Below are positions 1 to 7,644 of a DNA stretch of 64,000 bases, piece after piece. The translations under genes and the position numbers were made by a program. The notes below the pieces were generated by a model. That model did not search any database. It saw nothing but the letters and a program-made list of their open reading frames with translations, and was not told the DNA's origin. Position 1 is the stretch's first letter. Every line of letters begins with the position of its first letter. This DNA is from Candidatus Methylophosphatis roskildensis. Lineage in GTDB: Bacteria; Pseudomonadota; Gammaproteobacteria; Burkholderiales; Rhodocyclaceae. The stretch lies in assembly GCA_016708905.1 (NCBI GenBank), contig JADJEV010000001.1:62001-126000 (forward strand), given 5' to 3'.

Positions 1-767
1 ATATGGTGTACAGCCCGGCGCATCGCCGGCAGGACTATCCGAAGGCGGCTTGGGACTTCTTGCTGTACGTGGCGCGAAACATCGCGGCCTCGTTCAAGAC
101 TGTACACGCGCACGGCCACGTTGTTGGCGACGTCAACCAGAACAGCTTCATGGTGGGCCGCGACAGCAAGGTCGTCCTCATCGACAGCGACTCGTTCCAA
201 GTCAACGCCCGCGGGACCATGCACCTCTGCGAGGTGGGCGTCTCGCACTTCACTCCGCCCGAGCTCCAGACGTTGTCGTCGTTCGATGGGTTTAAGCGCA
301 CGACGAACCATGACAACTTCGGGCTGGCACTTCTGATATTCCATGTGCTATTCGGCGGCCGGCATCCGTAATCGGGCGTTCCCCTTCGCAATGGCGTAGG
401 AGACGCGCTCGAGACGGACATCAAGAATTTCCGCTACGCCTATGCTCGGGACAACCAAGCCCGTGGCTTCAGCCCGCCGCCACGCTCCATCCCGGTCTCT
501 ATGCTTCCCGATGCGATGGAGTCCATGTTCCATTTCGCGTTCACGGAGAAGGGAGCATCGGACGCTCGACCAACGGCACAGCAGTGGGTGGCCGCGCTAG
601 ACAGCGTCCGGAGCCGCCTCAAGAAGTGCAGCGCATCCGACATGCACGTCTATCCAGACCGCTTGGCGTCATGCCCGTGGTGCTCTCTGGAAAGGCAGGG
701 GGTGGCGTATTTCATCGATCTGGGCACTACCTTTACCCAGACGACCACAGGCTTTGTGCTTACTCAG
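1..767 (+). pseudogene. Kinase-HhH gene, 5' part (protein kinase domain), broken
   Basis: The window opens inside this gene; its reading frame starts at base 3. The visible part is the C-lobe of a protein kinase-like domain of the COG4248 type (kinase joined to a helix-hairpin-helix DNA-binding domain): a catalytic loop GDVNQNSF about 42 residues in and a metal-binding loop LIDSDSF about 59 residues in. An in-frame TAA at 369-371 follows GGRHP. The same frame then stays open to base 767 with kinase-like sequence (SGVPLRNGVGDALE and onwards), so the stop looks like a point mutation in a once longer gene. At 764-767 the frame is cut by an insertion sequence; the remainder is at 5789-6674. Removing the insertion joins GFVLTQ directly to VWAVIEAV in frame. 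The gene is therefore dead by two independent events. The substrate of the intact protein is unknown. Confidence 0.85.
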
Positions 768-906
768 AGCTTGTGATTTATTCCCCGGCGCGGCCGGAAG
801 GCCACACAAGGAACATTGGCGCCGGGTTGTTCGGCGCAAGATGGATTTCGCATTGCCTACCCCGCTATCGAGCGTTCATTTGGCGGATTTCCACCGATTC
901 GGGCCC

Positions 907-1009
907 TCAAACCGGCAATCCGGCGATGCCGGACGAACCTGTCCCTATCCCGAGCAATTGCGGCGCCAGTGCCGCCATGCGCATCAGGTTGTGCGCCAGG
1001 GCGAAGATC
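907..1009 (-). pseudogene. IS1182-type transposase, C-terminal fragment
   Basis: Read on the minus strand, 1009 down to the stop codon at 907-909 encodes FALAHNLMRMAALAPQLL and a short tail. FALAHNLMRM is the usual C-terminal motif of IS1182-type transposases. The fragment is the missing end of the transposase at 4514-5712. The two parts are separated only by the IS66 element and one copy of its 8-bp target duplication. Added together they give 1,302 bases, an exact 434 codons (433 residues plus stop), with no frame change. Confidence 0.88.
1002..1009. repeat. Left copy of the IS66 8-bp target duplication
   Basis: CGAAGATC is found here and again at 4506-4513, immediately outside the two ends of the IS66 element. 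One copy belongs to the original IS1182 transposase coding sequence (the codons around IF in VMLIFALAHN). Confidence 0.95.
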
Positions 1010-1130
1010 GTGTCCCTCCGGCAATGCGGCATAGATTCTGCGGTTCGCGCTGATTGGTACGGGGGTTGGCAATGAAGTAGTTTGCATTTGGGTCTTGCGT
1101 TCCAAATCCATCTCGGCTACTCTGCTGCGC

Positions 1131-2012
1131 ATGCAGGGAACGCTGAGCTACCGTCACCGTGTGATCACCGACGAGGACCTCGTCTTCATTCGCAGTCTCA
1201 TCGCCGAACATCCAGGCTTGAGCCGGAGGCAACTGTCCAAGAAGCTGTGTGAGGCCTGGAATTGGGTGCAGGCCAACGGCGCACCGCGCGACATGGTGTG
1301 TCGCGGGTTGATGCTGATGCTCCATCGCGAAGGTCTGATCGAATTGCCGCCGGTACGCTGGGTGCCGCGCAATCCGATGGTCGATCGCAGCCAACCGCAG
1401 CGGATGAGCGTGGATGAGGCGCCGCTGCATGCAAGATTCGCAGATCTTGGTCGGCTGGAGGTGCGCCAGGTGCGGCGTACGCCCGATGAGGCCTTGTTCA
1501 ACAGCCTGCTCAAGCAGCACCACTATCTGGGTTACACGCAGCCGGTGGGGGAGCATCTGAAGTACCTGGTCTTCGCTCAGGGACGGCCGGTGGCCTGCGT
1601 GGCATGGTGCTCGGCACCGCGCCACCTGGGTAGCCGCGATCGGTTCATCGGCTGGGACAAGCAGGCACGGCGGCAGAACATCGGGCTGCTCGCCTACAAC
1701 ACGCGATTCCTCGTTCTGCCCTGGGTGACGGTGCCACACCTGGCCTCGCACATTCTGGGACGCATGGCGCGCGTGCTCTGCGCCGATTGGCAGCGCCTGT
1801 ACGGCCACCCGATCTATTTTGTCGAGACCTTCATCGACCCGCAGCGTTTTCGCGGGACCTGTTACCGAGCAGCCAACTGGATTGTGCTGGGGAGCACTAC
1901 CGGGCGCGGCAAGGACGCACCGACCCGCCAGGCCAACCGCTCGATCAAGCAAGTGCTGGGCTACCCGCTGGTCAAGGAGTTCCGCCAGCGGCTCTCGGAA
2001 GTCCTCGTGTGA
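1131..2012 (+). CDS. DUF4338 / DruA-like protein carried by IS66
   Basis: This 293-residue protein matches the DUF4338 family by its N-terminal pattern (SRRQLSKKLCEAWNW, then MVCRGLMLMLHREGLIELPP) and its central block HHYLGYTQPVGEHLKYLVF. DruA of the Druantia anti-phage system belongs to this family. Here the gene sits inside an IS66 element and its stop codon overlaps the GTG start of tnpC (GTGA at 2009-2012), so the two are translationally coupled. No other Druantia genes are present. I infer a transposition accessory role rather than defence. The ATG at 1131 is preferred over an upstream in-frame start at 1095, because the family similarity begins just after it. Confidence 0.75.
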   Translation: MQGTLSYRHRVITDEDLVFIRSLIAEHPGLSRRQLSKKLCEAWNWVQANGAPRDMVCRGLMLMLHREGLIELPPVRWVPRNPMVDRSQPQRMSVDEAPLHARFADLGRLEVRQVRRTPDEALFNSLLKQHHYLGYTQPVGEHLKYLVFAQGRPVACVAWCSAPRHLGSRDRFIGWDKQARRQNIGLLAYNTRFLVLPWVTVPHLASHILGRMARVLCADWQRLYGHPIYFVETFIDPQRFRGTCYRAANWIVLGSTTGRGKDAPTRQANRSIKQVLGYPLVKEFRQRLSEVLV

Positions 2013-3616
2013 AGCGCCCCGAATTCGTCAACGCCACTCAGGCACAGCTCGACGAACTGCTGGCGCAGGCCAAGACGACATTCTCTGCCGAGCAATACGA
2101 ACTGCTCGAAGGGGTGCTCGGCACCTTTGTGTACGTCATGCAGGCCTTGCAGAACGCCAAGACCTCGATCAAGCGCTTTCGCCAGATGTTGTTCGGCGCG
2201 CGTACAGAGCGCAAAGCCAAGGTGTTCAAGGACCATGGCGAGCGCGCCGCCGGTGAGCCGCCTTCGGCTGAAACCGGTAACGCTGCGAAGCCTTCCCCGC
2301 CGTCGGCGGGGCACGGTCGCAATGGCGCACAGGCGTACTGCGGTTGCCCCGTGGTCGAGGTCAAGGTCGCCGATCTGCAACCGGGCGACCCATGCCCTGA
2401 ATGCACCGAGGGCAAGGTCTATGACTCACCGCCAAGGATCCTCGTCAAGGTGCTCGGCCAGCCCCCGCTGGCAGCGACGCTCTACAAGCTGCGACAGTTG
2501 CGCTGCCGTCTGTGCGATGCGCGCTTCACCGCCTCCCTGCCCGAGGGGGTGAGCTTGCCCAAGTACGACCCGAGCTGCGCGAGCATGCTCGCCTTGCTTC
2601 GCTACGGCAGCGGCATGCCCTTCTACCGCCTCGAAGGCCTGCAGGCGAGTCTGAACGTCCCGCTCTCCGATGCCACGCAGTGGGACGTCGTGGCCAAGGC
2701 GGTACCGGGGCCACGCGCGGCCTTCAACGAACTGATCCGCCAGGGCGCACAGGCCCCGCTGCTGCATAGTGATGACACCCATGCGCAGATCCTCTCGCTG
2801 AGGGCGACACGCAGCCAGCTCGAGGCCGCCGGCCAGAGCCCTTCAGCCAAGGCGATCAACACCTCGGGTATCGTCGCCGTCCTGCCCGAGGCGCGCAAGG
2901 TGGTGCTGTTTTTCACCGGTCACCAGCACGCGGGGCAGAATCTGGCCGACGTTCTGGCGCAGCGGGCCCGGGATTTGGCCCCGCCGACCCAGATGAGCGA
3001 TGCGCTGGCCTGCAACTTCGCCGGCGAGTTCAAAACGATCGTGGGCAAATGCCTGGCCCATGGCCGACGCAAGGTGCTCGAGCTGGTGGAGGATTTTCCC
3101 CAGCCGTGCCGCACCGTGATCGAGGTTCTGGCCAAGGTCTACACCGTGGATGCGCACTGCCGCGACGAGAAGATGTCCGCCGAGCAGCGCCTGCTCCACC
3201 ACCAGGCCCACAGCGCCGAGCCCTTGCAAGGGCTGCATCGTTGGATGACGAATCAATTCGAGCAGCACCTCGTCGAGCCCAACAGCAGCCTGGGTCAGGC
3301 CCTGCGCTACCTGCTCAAGCACTGCAGCGGACTCACCTTGTTCCTGCGCCAGGCAGGGGCGCCGCTGGATAACAATCTCTGCGAAAGAGTGCTCAAGCGG
3401 GTGATCTTGCATCGGAAGAATTCGATGTTCTACAAAACCAGCAAGGGGGCGGAGGTCGGCGATATCTACATGAGCCTCATCCACACCTGCGAGCTCTGCG
3501 GGGTCAACCCGTTCGAGTATCTGCAGGCATTGCAGATCCATGCGCAGAACGTGTTGACCCGGGCCGCCCTGTGGTTGCCCTGGAATTACCGCGAGCAGTT
3601 GGCACGCGCAGCCTGA
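2009..3616 (+). CDS. tnpC: IS66 family transposase TnpC
   Basis: This is the catalytic DDE transposase of the IS66 element, about 535 residues from the GTG at 2009. Features typical of the family are an N-terminal helical segment with RFRQMLFGARTE, a zinc-binding block with paired cysteines (CPECTEGKVY, then LRQLRCRLCDARF), the catalytic core beginning LLHSDDTH, and the C-terminal block PLDNNLCERVLKRVILHRKN, where the catalytic glutamate follows NNLC. It ends with a short domain common in IS66 proteins (IYMSLIHTCELCGVNPFEYL). The start overlaps the stop of the upstream DruA-like gene by four bases. The frame stays open further upstream to 1787, but that part overlaps the other gene and has no family similarity. 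Confidence 0.93.
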   Translation: MKRPEFVNATQAQLDELLAQAKTTFSAEQYELLEGVLGTFVYVMQALQNAKTSIKRFRQMLFGARTERKAKVFKDHGERAAGEPPSAETGNAAKPSPPSAGHGRNGAQAYCGCPVVEVKVADLQPGDPCPECTEGKVYDSPPRILVKVLGQPPLAATLYKLRQLRCRLCDARFTASLPEGVSLPKYDPSCASMLALLRYGSGMPFYRLEGLQASLNVPLSDATQWDVVAKAVPGPRAAFNELIRQGAQAPLLHSDDTHAQILSLRATRSQLEAAGQSPSAKAINTSGIVAVLPEARKVVLFFTGHQHAGQNLADVLAQRARDLAPPTQMSDALACNFAGEFKTIVGKCLAHGRRKVLELVEDFPQPCRTVIEVLAKVYTVDAHCRDEKMSAEQRLLHHQAHSAEPLQGLHRWMTNQFEQHLVEPNSSLGQALRYLLKHCSGLTLFLRQAGAPLDNNLCERVLKRVILHRKNSMFYKTSKGAEVGDIYMSLIHTCELCGVNPFEYLQALQIHAQNVLTRAALWLPWNYREQLARAA

Positions 3617-3641
3617 GCGCAGCGGCGCGCCCGGGCACGCT

Positions 3642-4001
3642 CTATGCGGCCACGCTCAGCCGACGCCACGCCGGGGCCGCATTGGCGCGCGCCGGATCGC
3701 CCCCCATGAGCAGCAGTTGCAGCTCGCAGGCCTCGAGCGCCCGGCTCGGCTTCTCGCCGTCGGGCCAAAATGCGAACCGCCCGCTCGATAGCCGTTTCTG
3801 GCACAACCAGTAGCCTTGACCGTCATAGGTCAAAATCTTGATCGCCGTGCGCGCCCGGTTGCAAAAGACGAACAGGGCACCACTGAAAGGATCGGCCTCC
3901 AGGCGTTGTCGGCACGCGCCCACCAACCGATCGATTCCGGCACGAAAGTCGATCGGCTCGACCGCCACCAGAATGCGCATGTGCGGCGTGATCTGGATCA
4001 T
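3642..4001 (-). CDS. tnpB: IS66 accessory protein TnpB
   Basis: This 119-residue protein has the full TnpB (IS66 Orf2-like) pattern: MIQITPHMRILVAVEPIDF at the start, then DPFSGALFVFCNR, ILTYDGQGYWLCQKRL and SGRFAFWP. TnpB is required, together with TnpA, for IS66 transposition in the elements studied, but its biochemical role is not settled. Its ATG overlaps the tnpA stop by four bases (ATGA on the minus strand, 3998-4001). It points against tnpC; the two stop codons are 25 bp apart. Confidence 0.9.
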   Translation of the reverse strand: MIQITPHMRILVAVEPIDFRAGIDRLVGACRQRLEADPFSGALFVFCNRARTAIKILTYDGQGYWLCQKRLSSGRFAFWPDGEKPSRALEACELQLLLMGGDPARANAAPAWRRLSVAA

Positions 4002-4420
4002 GCCGCACCCCAGAAGGCGCTGCACAGCCCAGCCAGGCCGGCAAGGCCATTGCCATTGAGTTCCACGCGCATCTTCGCCCCTCGCCCGTTCTCCAGCTCG
4101 ACGGCACATTCGCACAGACTCTGCGCGCCAGGTGCCGGCGAAACCATCAACTCCACGAACCGCGGGCCGTCCTTCCCAGCGTCCGCCGCACTGACCTCGT
4201 GCTCCAGACGCTTCTTCAGCCTGTCGCGGTCGACGCGCAGCTCACACACCACGCGGTGCACCCCGTGTTCCCTGGCCATCTCTACCGCCGCCACCCACAA
4301 GCGCTCCGGAATATGTTCGCCGCGAACACGCCTCTCACGCCAATGCTTGAACCGCTCCCCTATCTGCGCCAGGCTCTCACCATGCCCCCTCGCTTGCTCG
4401 ACCTTCGCCCTCTCGTCCAT
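3998..4420 (-). CDS. tnpA: IS66 accessory protein TnpA
   Basis: This 140-residue protein is encoded just inside the right end of the IS66 element. It has a helix-turn-helix-like N-terminal half (ESLAQIGERFKHWRERR; IPERLWVAAVEMAREHGVHR) and a short coiled segment (DRDRLKKRLEHE), as expected for the DNA-binding accessory protein TnpA. A GAGGAGAG ribosome-binding site precedes the ATG at 4418-4420. The stop codon overlaps the tnpB start, so the two are probably translated together. Confidence 0.78.
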   Translation of the reverse strand: MDERAKVEQARGHGESLAQIGERFKHWRERRVRGEHIPERLWVAAVEMAREHGVHRVVCELRVDRDRLKKRLEHEVSAADAGKDGPRFVELMVSPAPGAQSLCECAVELENGRGAKMRVELNGNGLAGLAGLCSAFWGAA

Positions 4421-4513
4421 CAGTTGCTCTCCTCATCCGGTTGAACTCGCAGCTGAAGTTAGCAAGGACGTCGATCGATTTCATGCTGGCTTGCCGGAGG
4501 GACACCGAAGATC

Positions 4514-5712
4514 AGCATCACACATTTGACCTTTCCCAGCCCGCGCACTCGAAACTGCTGCAATCCCCGATTGCGACTGTGCGCATTGACGCATTCGGCC
4601 GTTGCCGCCCGTCGCTTGTACAGGGCCTTCGCTTCATCCGTGCCCATCCGCTGGCGCCAAGCCGCCACTGCCTCGCTGTCGCGCGCCTTGGCCTGGTGCG
4701 GGTCGACCGTCTTGTCCTTCGGTTCGGGCACCGGCCCATAGACGCATGTGCTCTCACTGGCCCGCTCGATCTGCTCGTGACCGACATAACCGCCATCGAC
4801 CAGCCAGGCTTCTGGTGCCCGCCCACAGCGCTCGGTGACCTGCTCGAGCATCGGCCCCATCTGTCCCTGATCGGTGCCGATGGTGGCCACATCAAGACCG
4901 ACGATCACCAGACTGTCGGCATCAGAGGCCAGTTGTGGGTTGTAGGCCGGCCGGAAGCCGCCATCGCCCATCTTCATCACCGTGGCCTGGGCGTCGGTCA
5001 TCGAGACCCGCGCTTGTTCGGCGGGCTTGCCTTGCCGCTGCTTGATCGCTTCGATCTCGGGCAGCCGGGCCAGCGCCTGCTCCAGACGCTCTTGGCGTTG
5101 CTGCGCCGCCCGCCGCCGGGCCGCCTCCCGTGCCCGTTGGACCAGGGCCGGGTCGGCCTCCAGTTCGGCTTTCAACCGCGCCACGTGCGCGCGCGCCGCT
5201 TCCAGGCAGCTTGCCAGTTTCTCTTTGCGCCGAAACGAGCCGGCCCCGGCACTGGCGCGTACCCGCATCCCGTCCTGGGCCACCTGCTTGAGCTTGACCA
5301 CCCCCGCGCCCATCAGGCTCGCAATGCTCACGCTCAGCAGTTCATCGAGCGCTTCACCGTGATCCTTGCGAAAGTCCGACAGCGTGTGGTGATTGACCTG
5401 CACACCACCACAGAGCCAGCGATAGGCGTCGTGCGCTTCGATCAGGCGGGAGACTTCCCGCGCGCTGCCTACCCCGTCGAGCGTGGCGTACAGCCACAGC
5501 GAGAGCAAAATCTCCGGGGCGATCGCCGCGCGCCCGACACCGCCTTCGGCTACCCGCACAGTTGCGTAGAAGCGCCCCAGATCCTGGCGCTCGACATAGG
5601 CCCAGACCAGTCGCGCCCGGTGCCCTTCGGCCAGCAGCGATTCAAGATCGCTGGCCCGAAATTCCATCTGCCCTCGGTTCGGTAACAGCACGCGCGCTCG
5701 GGTCTTCGTCAT
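4514..5712 (-). pseudogene. IS1182-type transposase, N-terminal 92 percent
   Basis: This is the main part of an IS1182-type DDE transposase. It starts MTKTRARVLLPNRGQ, has the N-terminal InsH-like domain (LLSLWLYATLDGVGSAREV; VNHHTLSDFRKDHGEALDEL), a charged coiled-coil middle, and the catalytic core (QDGMRVRA; VIVGLDVATIGTDQGQM; WLVDGGYV; LYKRRAATAECVNAHSRNRG). The frame runs into the IS66 element after VKCVML. It picks up 16 foreign residues there and stops at 4459. The true C-terminus lies at 907-1009. The protein made here would lack the last conserved helix. Confidence 0.9.
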
Positions 5713-5788
5713 CTTCGCTGTCTCGCACCAAGGCCAGAGTACATTATGCCACAGACATCATCCGGGCGGGGGATTTTTTCACAGCCTC

Positions 5789-6674
5789 TCAGGTCTGGGC
5801 TGTGATCGAGGCCGTCGCGGCGCCGCCCACTCTGAGCATCCCGAGCCCGAGCGAATTCAAGGTCACCGCGCAAGCGCTGCCGGCTGGCGTCCCGGGGGCG
5901 GGCACCATCACCTTCTACCGCTTGCTTGCAGTGGGCATCGGCATCGCCATCGCGGTGGCGCCCCCCAAGGCCATGTTCTGGGGCATCGTGATCGGAGCCA
6001 TCGGCTGGATCATCGCGGGAAGCGCTGGTTCGTCTGAACGCACGGCCGAGCGCTCGCGCCGCTCAACTGCACAACAGGCCGCGAAGAAGGAATACGACGA
6101 GCTGGTTGAGCGGGTACAGCGGGATGCTGGACCCGCAGGCTTTCAGGCTAAGCGAGCGGAGCTGTCCAAGCTTCGTAACGAATATCAAGCGCTGCCGCAA
6201 GCCGAGAGGCAGGAGCTGGACCACCTGCATTCCACGGCCCACGAGCGCCAGCAGCAGAAGTTCCTGGACACCTGTTTCATCGACAGTGCCTCAATTTCCG
6301 GTGTCGGTCCGGCGCGGAAGGCCGCGCTTCGGTCCTTCGGCATCGAAACGGCAGCCGACGTGAGCCGCAGCAAGGTGATGCAGGTACGGGGCTTCGGAGA
6401 AGGCCTCACCCGGGCGATGACGGACTGGAAGGCATGCTGTGAGAGACGGTTCGTCTTCAACGCATCAAACGCCGTCTCCGCTGCTGACCGTGACGCGGTT
6501 CGCTCCAAGTTCGGCGCCCGAAAGGTGAGCATCGAAGCTGCCTTGACCCGCGGAGCGGGAGAACTGCAAAACTTTAGGCAGCGTGCCACCAGCCAGATGG
6601 CCATGCTAAAGCCGCAGCTCGAAGCTTCAGCCAGGAAGCTTGCCCAGGCCGAAAAGGATCTGTCGGCTCTGTAG
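5789..6674 (+). pseudogene. Kinase-HhH gene, 3' part (membrane, coiled-coil, HhH domains)
   Basis: This is the second half of the gene begun at position 1. From the junction it reads VWAVIEAV, then two close hydrophobic stretches (about 5915-5965 and 5970-6025; GIGIAIAVAPPKAMFWG and VIGAIGWIIAG). A charged coiled coil follows, with a conserved LRNEYQALPQAERQEL, then a helix-hairpin-helix motif (SGVGPARKAALRSFGIETA, about 6296-6352) and a final coiled coil. The open frame also extends upstream into the IS1182 end (to 5562), but those codons are not part of the gene. The frame ends at a TAG at 6672-6674. A shifted frame just after it reads EERLRDAPRFEERLQEVAAR, which would continue the coiled coil, so a further frameshift is possible. 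Confidence 0.85.
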
Positions 6675-7644
6675 AGGAACGCCTGCGCGATGCGCCTCGC
6701 TTCGAAGAACGCTTGCAAGAAGTCGCCGCGCGGATGATGCTCGACCCACATCAGCGGTGTTTTGGTGGTTATGCATGGCTCGCGCGCGAGCAGCTGCTTT
6801 GGGGCGATGAGTTCAGCTTTGCAAATTTTGCTGACGGGTCGGCGCTAGAAATCTCCAAGGTCGGCAGCCCGCACAATGATGAGTACTCCCGGCGGAACCC
6901 CAACGGCAGGTCAGGCCGACGACTTGTCGGTGATCAACCTTCACGAACGGCTGCTCCACTCCGTCACCGGCCATAGAACCGCTGATTCCGCATCCGGCAG
7001 CTGAGGGTCGCGTCCTGCCGAAGCGGAAATGGAAAGCGGCCGTTCGGCGCGGTTTTCCAACGTGTGGCAGGAAACCGGCGGATAGCGGCCACAGCCGGCG
7101 CAAGACGCCACGGGCCGCAATCGCGGACGAGCTGGCCGAATGTCAATCGAGTTGAGCCGCAGGCCCACTGGATACCGGCATCGGTGACCCTCGATTTCGC
7201 GTCGCCGCTACGTCTCTTTGTGGCCGGATGCTGCCAGTGATCTCGCCATTCCCAAGTAGTGGTAATGGCCGACCTTGACTCATACTTTATTCGGTTGCAT
7301 CCATAAGGTCGGTAGACCTGCGCGAAGGTCCATTCCATGATCTCGAAATCAACTTCGAGGCGAGGCCGGAAAGTTATGCCAATTCAAGTGCCCGACAGAC
7401 TTCTTTCTCGCTGGAGGAGGCCGATTAGGCTCTGTCTTGGAAACCCGACAGCTCTTGCACCGTCTTTGCCGAGGGTGCTTTCCCTCTGGAGGCCTCGACA
7501 ATTCTCATTACTCGTCAAAACTGTTCTTCGACCGGATGGTCCGGGTTGCGCCGATGGAGTCCGGGACCACGCCAACAAGCCGGGGGCAACTGGACGAGTC
7601 GAAAACGTAGGAGTCGATTTAGTCCCGGCGCAGTGGGTCGATCC
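6675..7644. other. 970-bp stretch with no recognised gene
   Basis: I see no credible gene here. The first about 190 bases may be a frameshifted tail of the kinase-HhH gene (see 5789-6674). The remainder has only short frames on both strands, without recognisable motifs and with mixed codon use. It probably represents decayed accessory DNA between the insertion cluster and prpE. Confidence 0.5.

Larger units (their letters stand above)
1010..4505. mobile_element. Complete IS66-type insertion sequence with DruA-like gene
   Basis: This 3,496-bp element is inserted in the IS1182-type transposase gene. It has 15-bp perfect terminal inverted repeats (GTGTCCCTCCGGCAA at 1010-1024 and its complement at 4491-4505). 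It is flanked by an 8-bp direct repeat CGAAGATC (1002-1009 and 4506-4513), the target duplication length known for IS66. It carries four genes: a DUF4338/DruA-like gene and tnpC on the plus strand, and tnpA and tnpB on the minus strand. The two pairs converge with only 25 bp between the stop codons of tnpC and tnpB. The standard IS66 order is co-directional tnpA-tnpB-tnpC, so this layout is unusual. All four frames are open, so the element may be functional. Confidence 0.93.
768..5788 (-). mobile_element. IS1182-type insertion sequence, itself interrupted by IS66
   Basis: The outer insertion runs from 768 to 5788 and is flanked by TCAG on both sides (764-767 and 5789-5792; the match extends to CTCAG). 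Its ends are imperfect inverted repeats: AGCTTGTGATTTATTCCCC at the left, and AGGCTGTGAAAAAATCCCC read inward from the right. The exact boundary is ambiguous by one or two bases because of the shared bases at the ends. Without the inner IS66 element and one copy of its target duplication the element is about 1,517 bp, a normal size for IS1182-type elements. It encodes one transposase on the minus strand. The same terminal repeats and target occur in three miniature elements later in the window. Confidence 0.85.

Noticed and set aside
1131..2012. Druantia anti-phage defence system
   Set aside because: Only a DruA-like gene is present, inside an IS66 element; no DruB-E or large helicase gene is nearby.
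5562..5788. N-terminal extension of the HhH fragment into the IS1182 end
   Set aside because: These codons belong to the insertion sequence end; the real upstream coding sequence is at 1-767.
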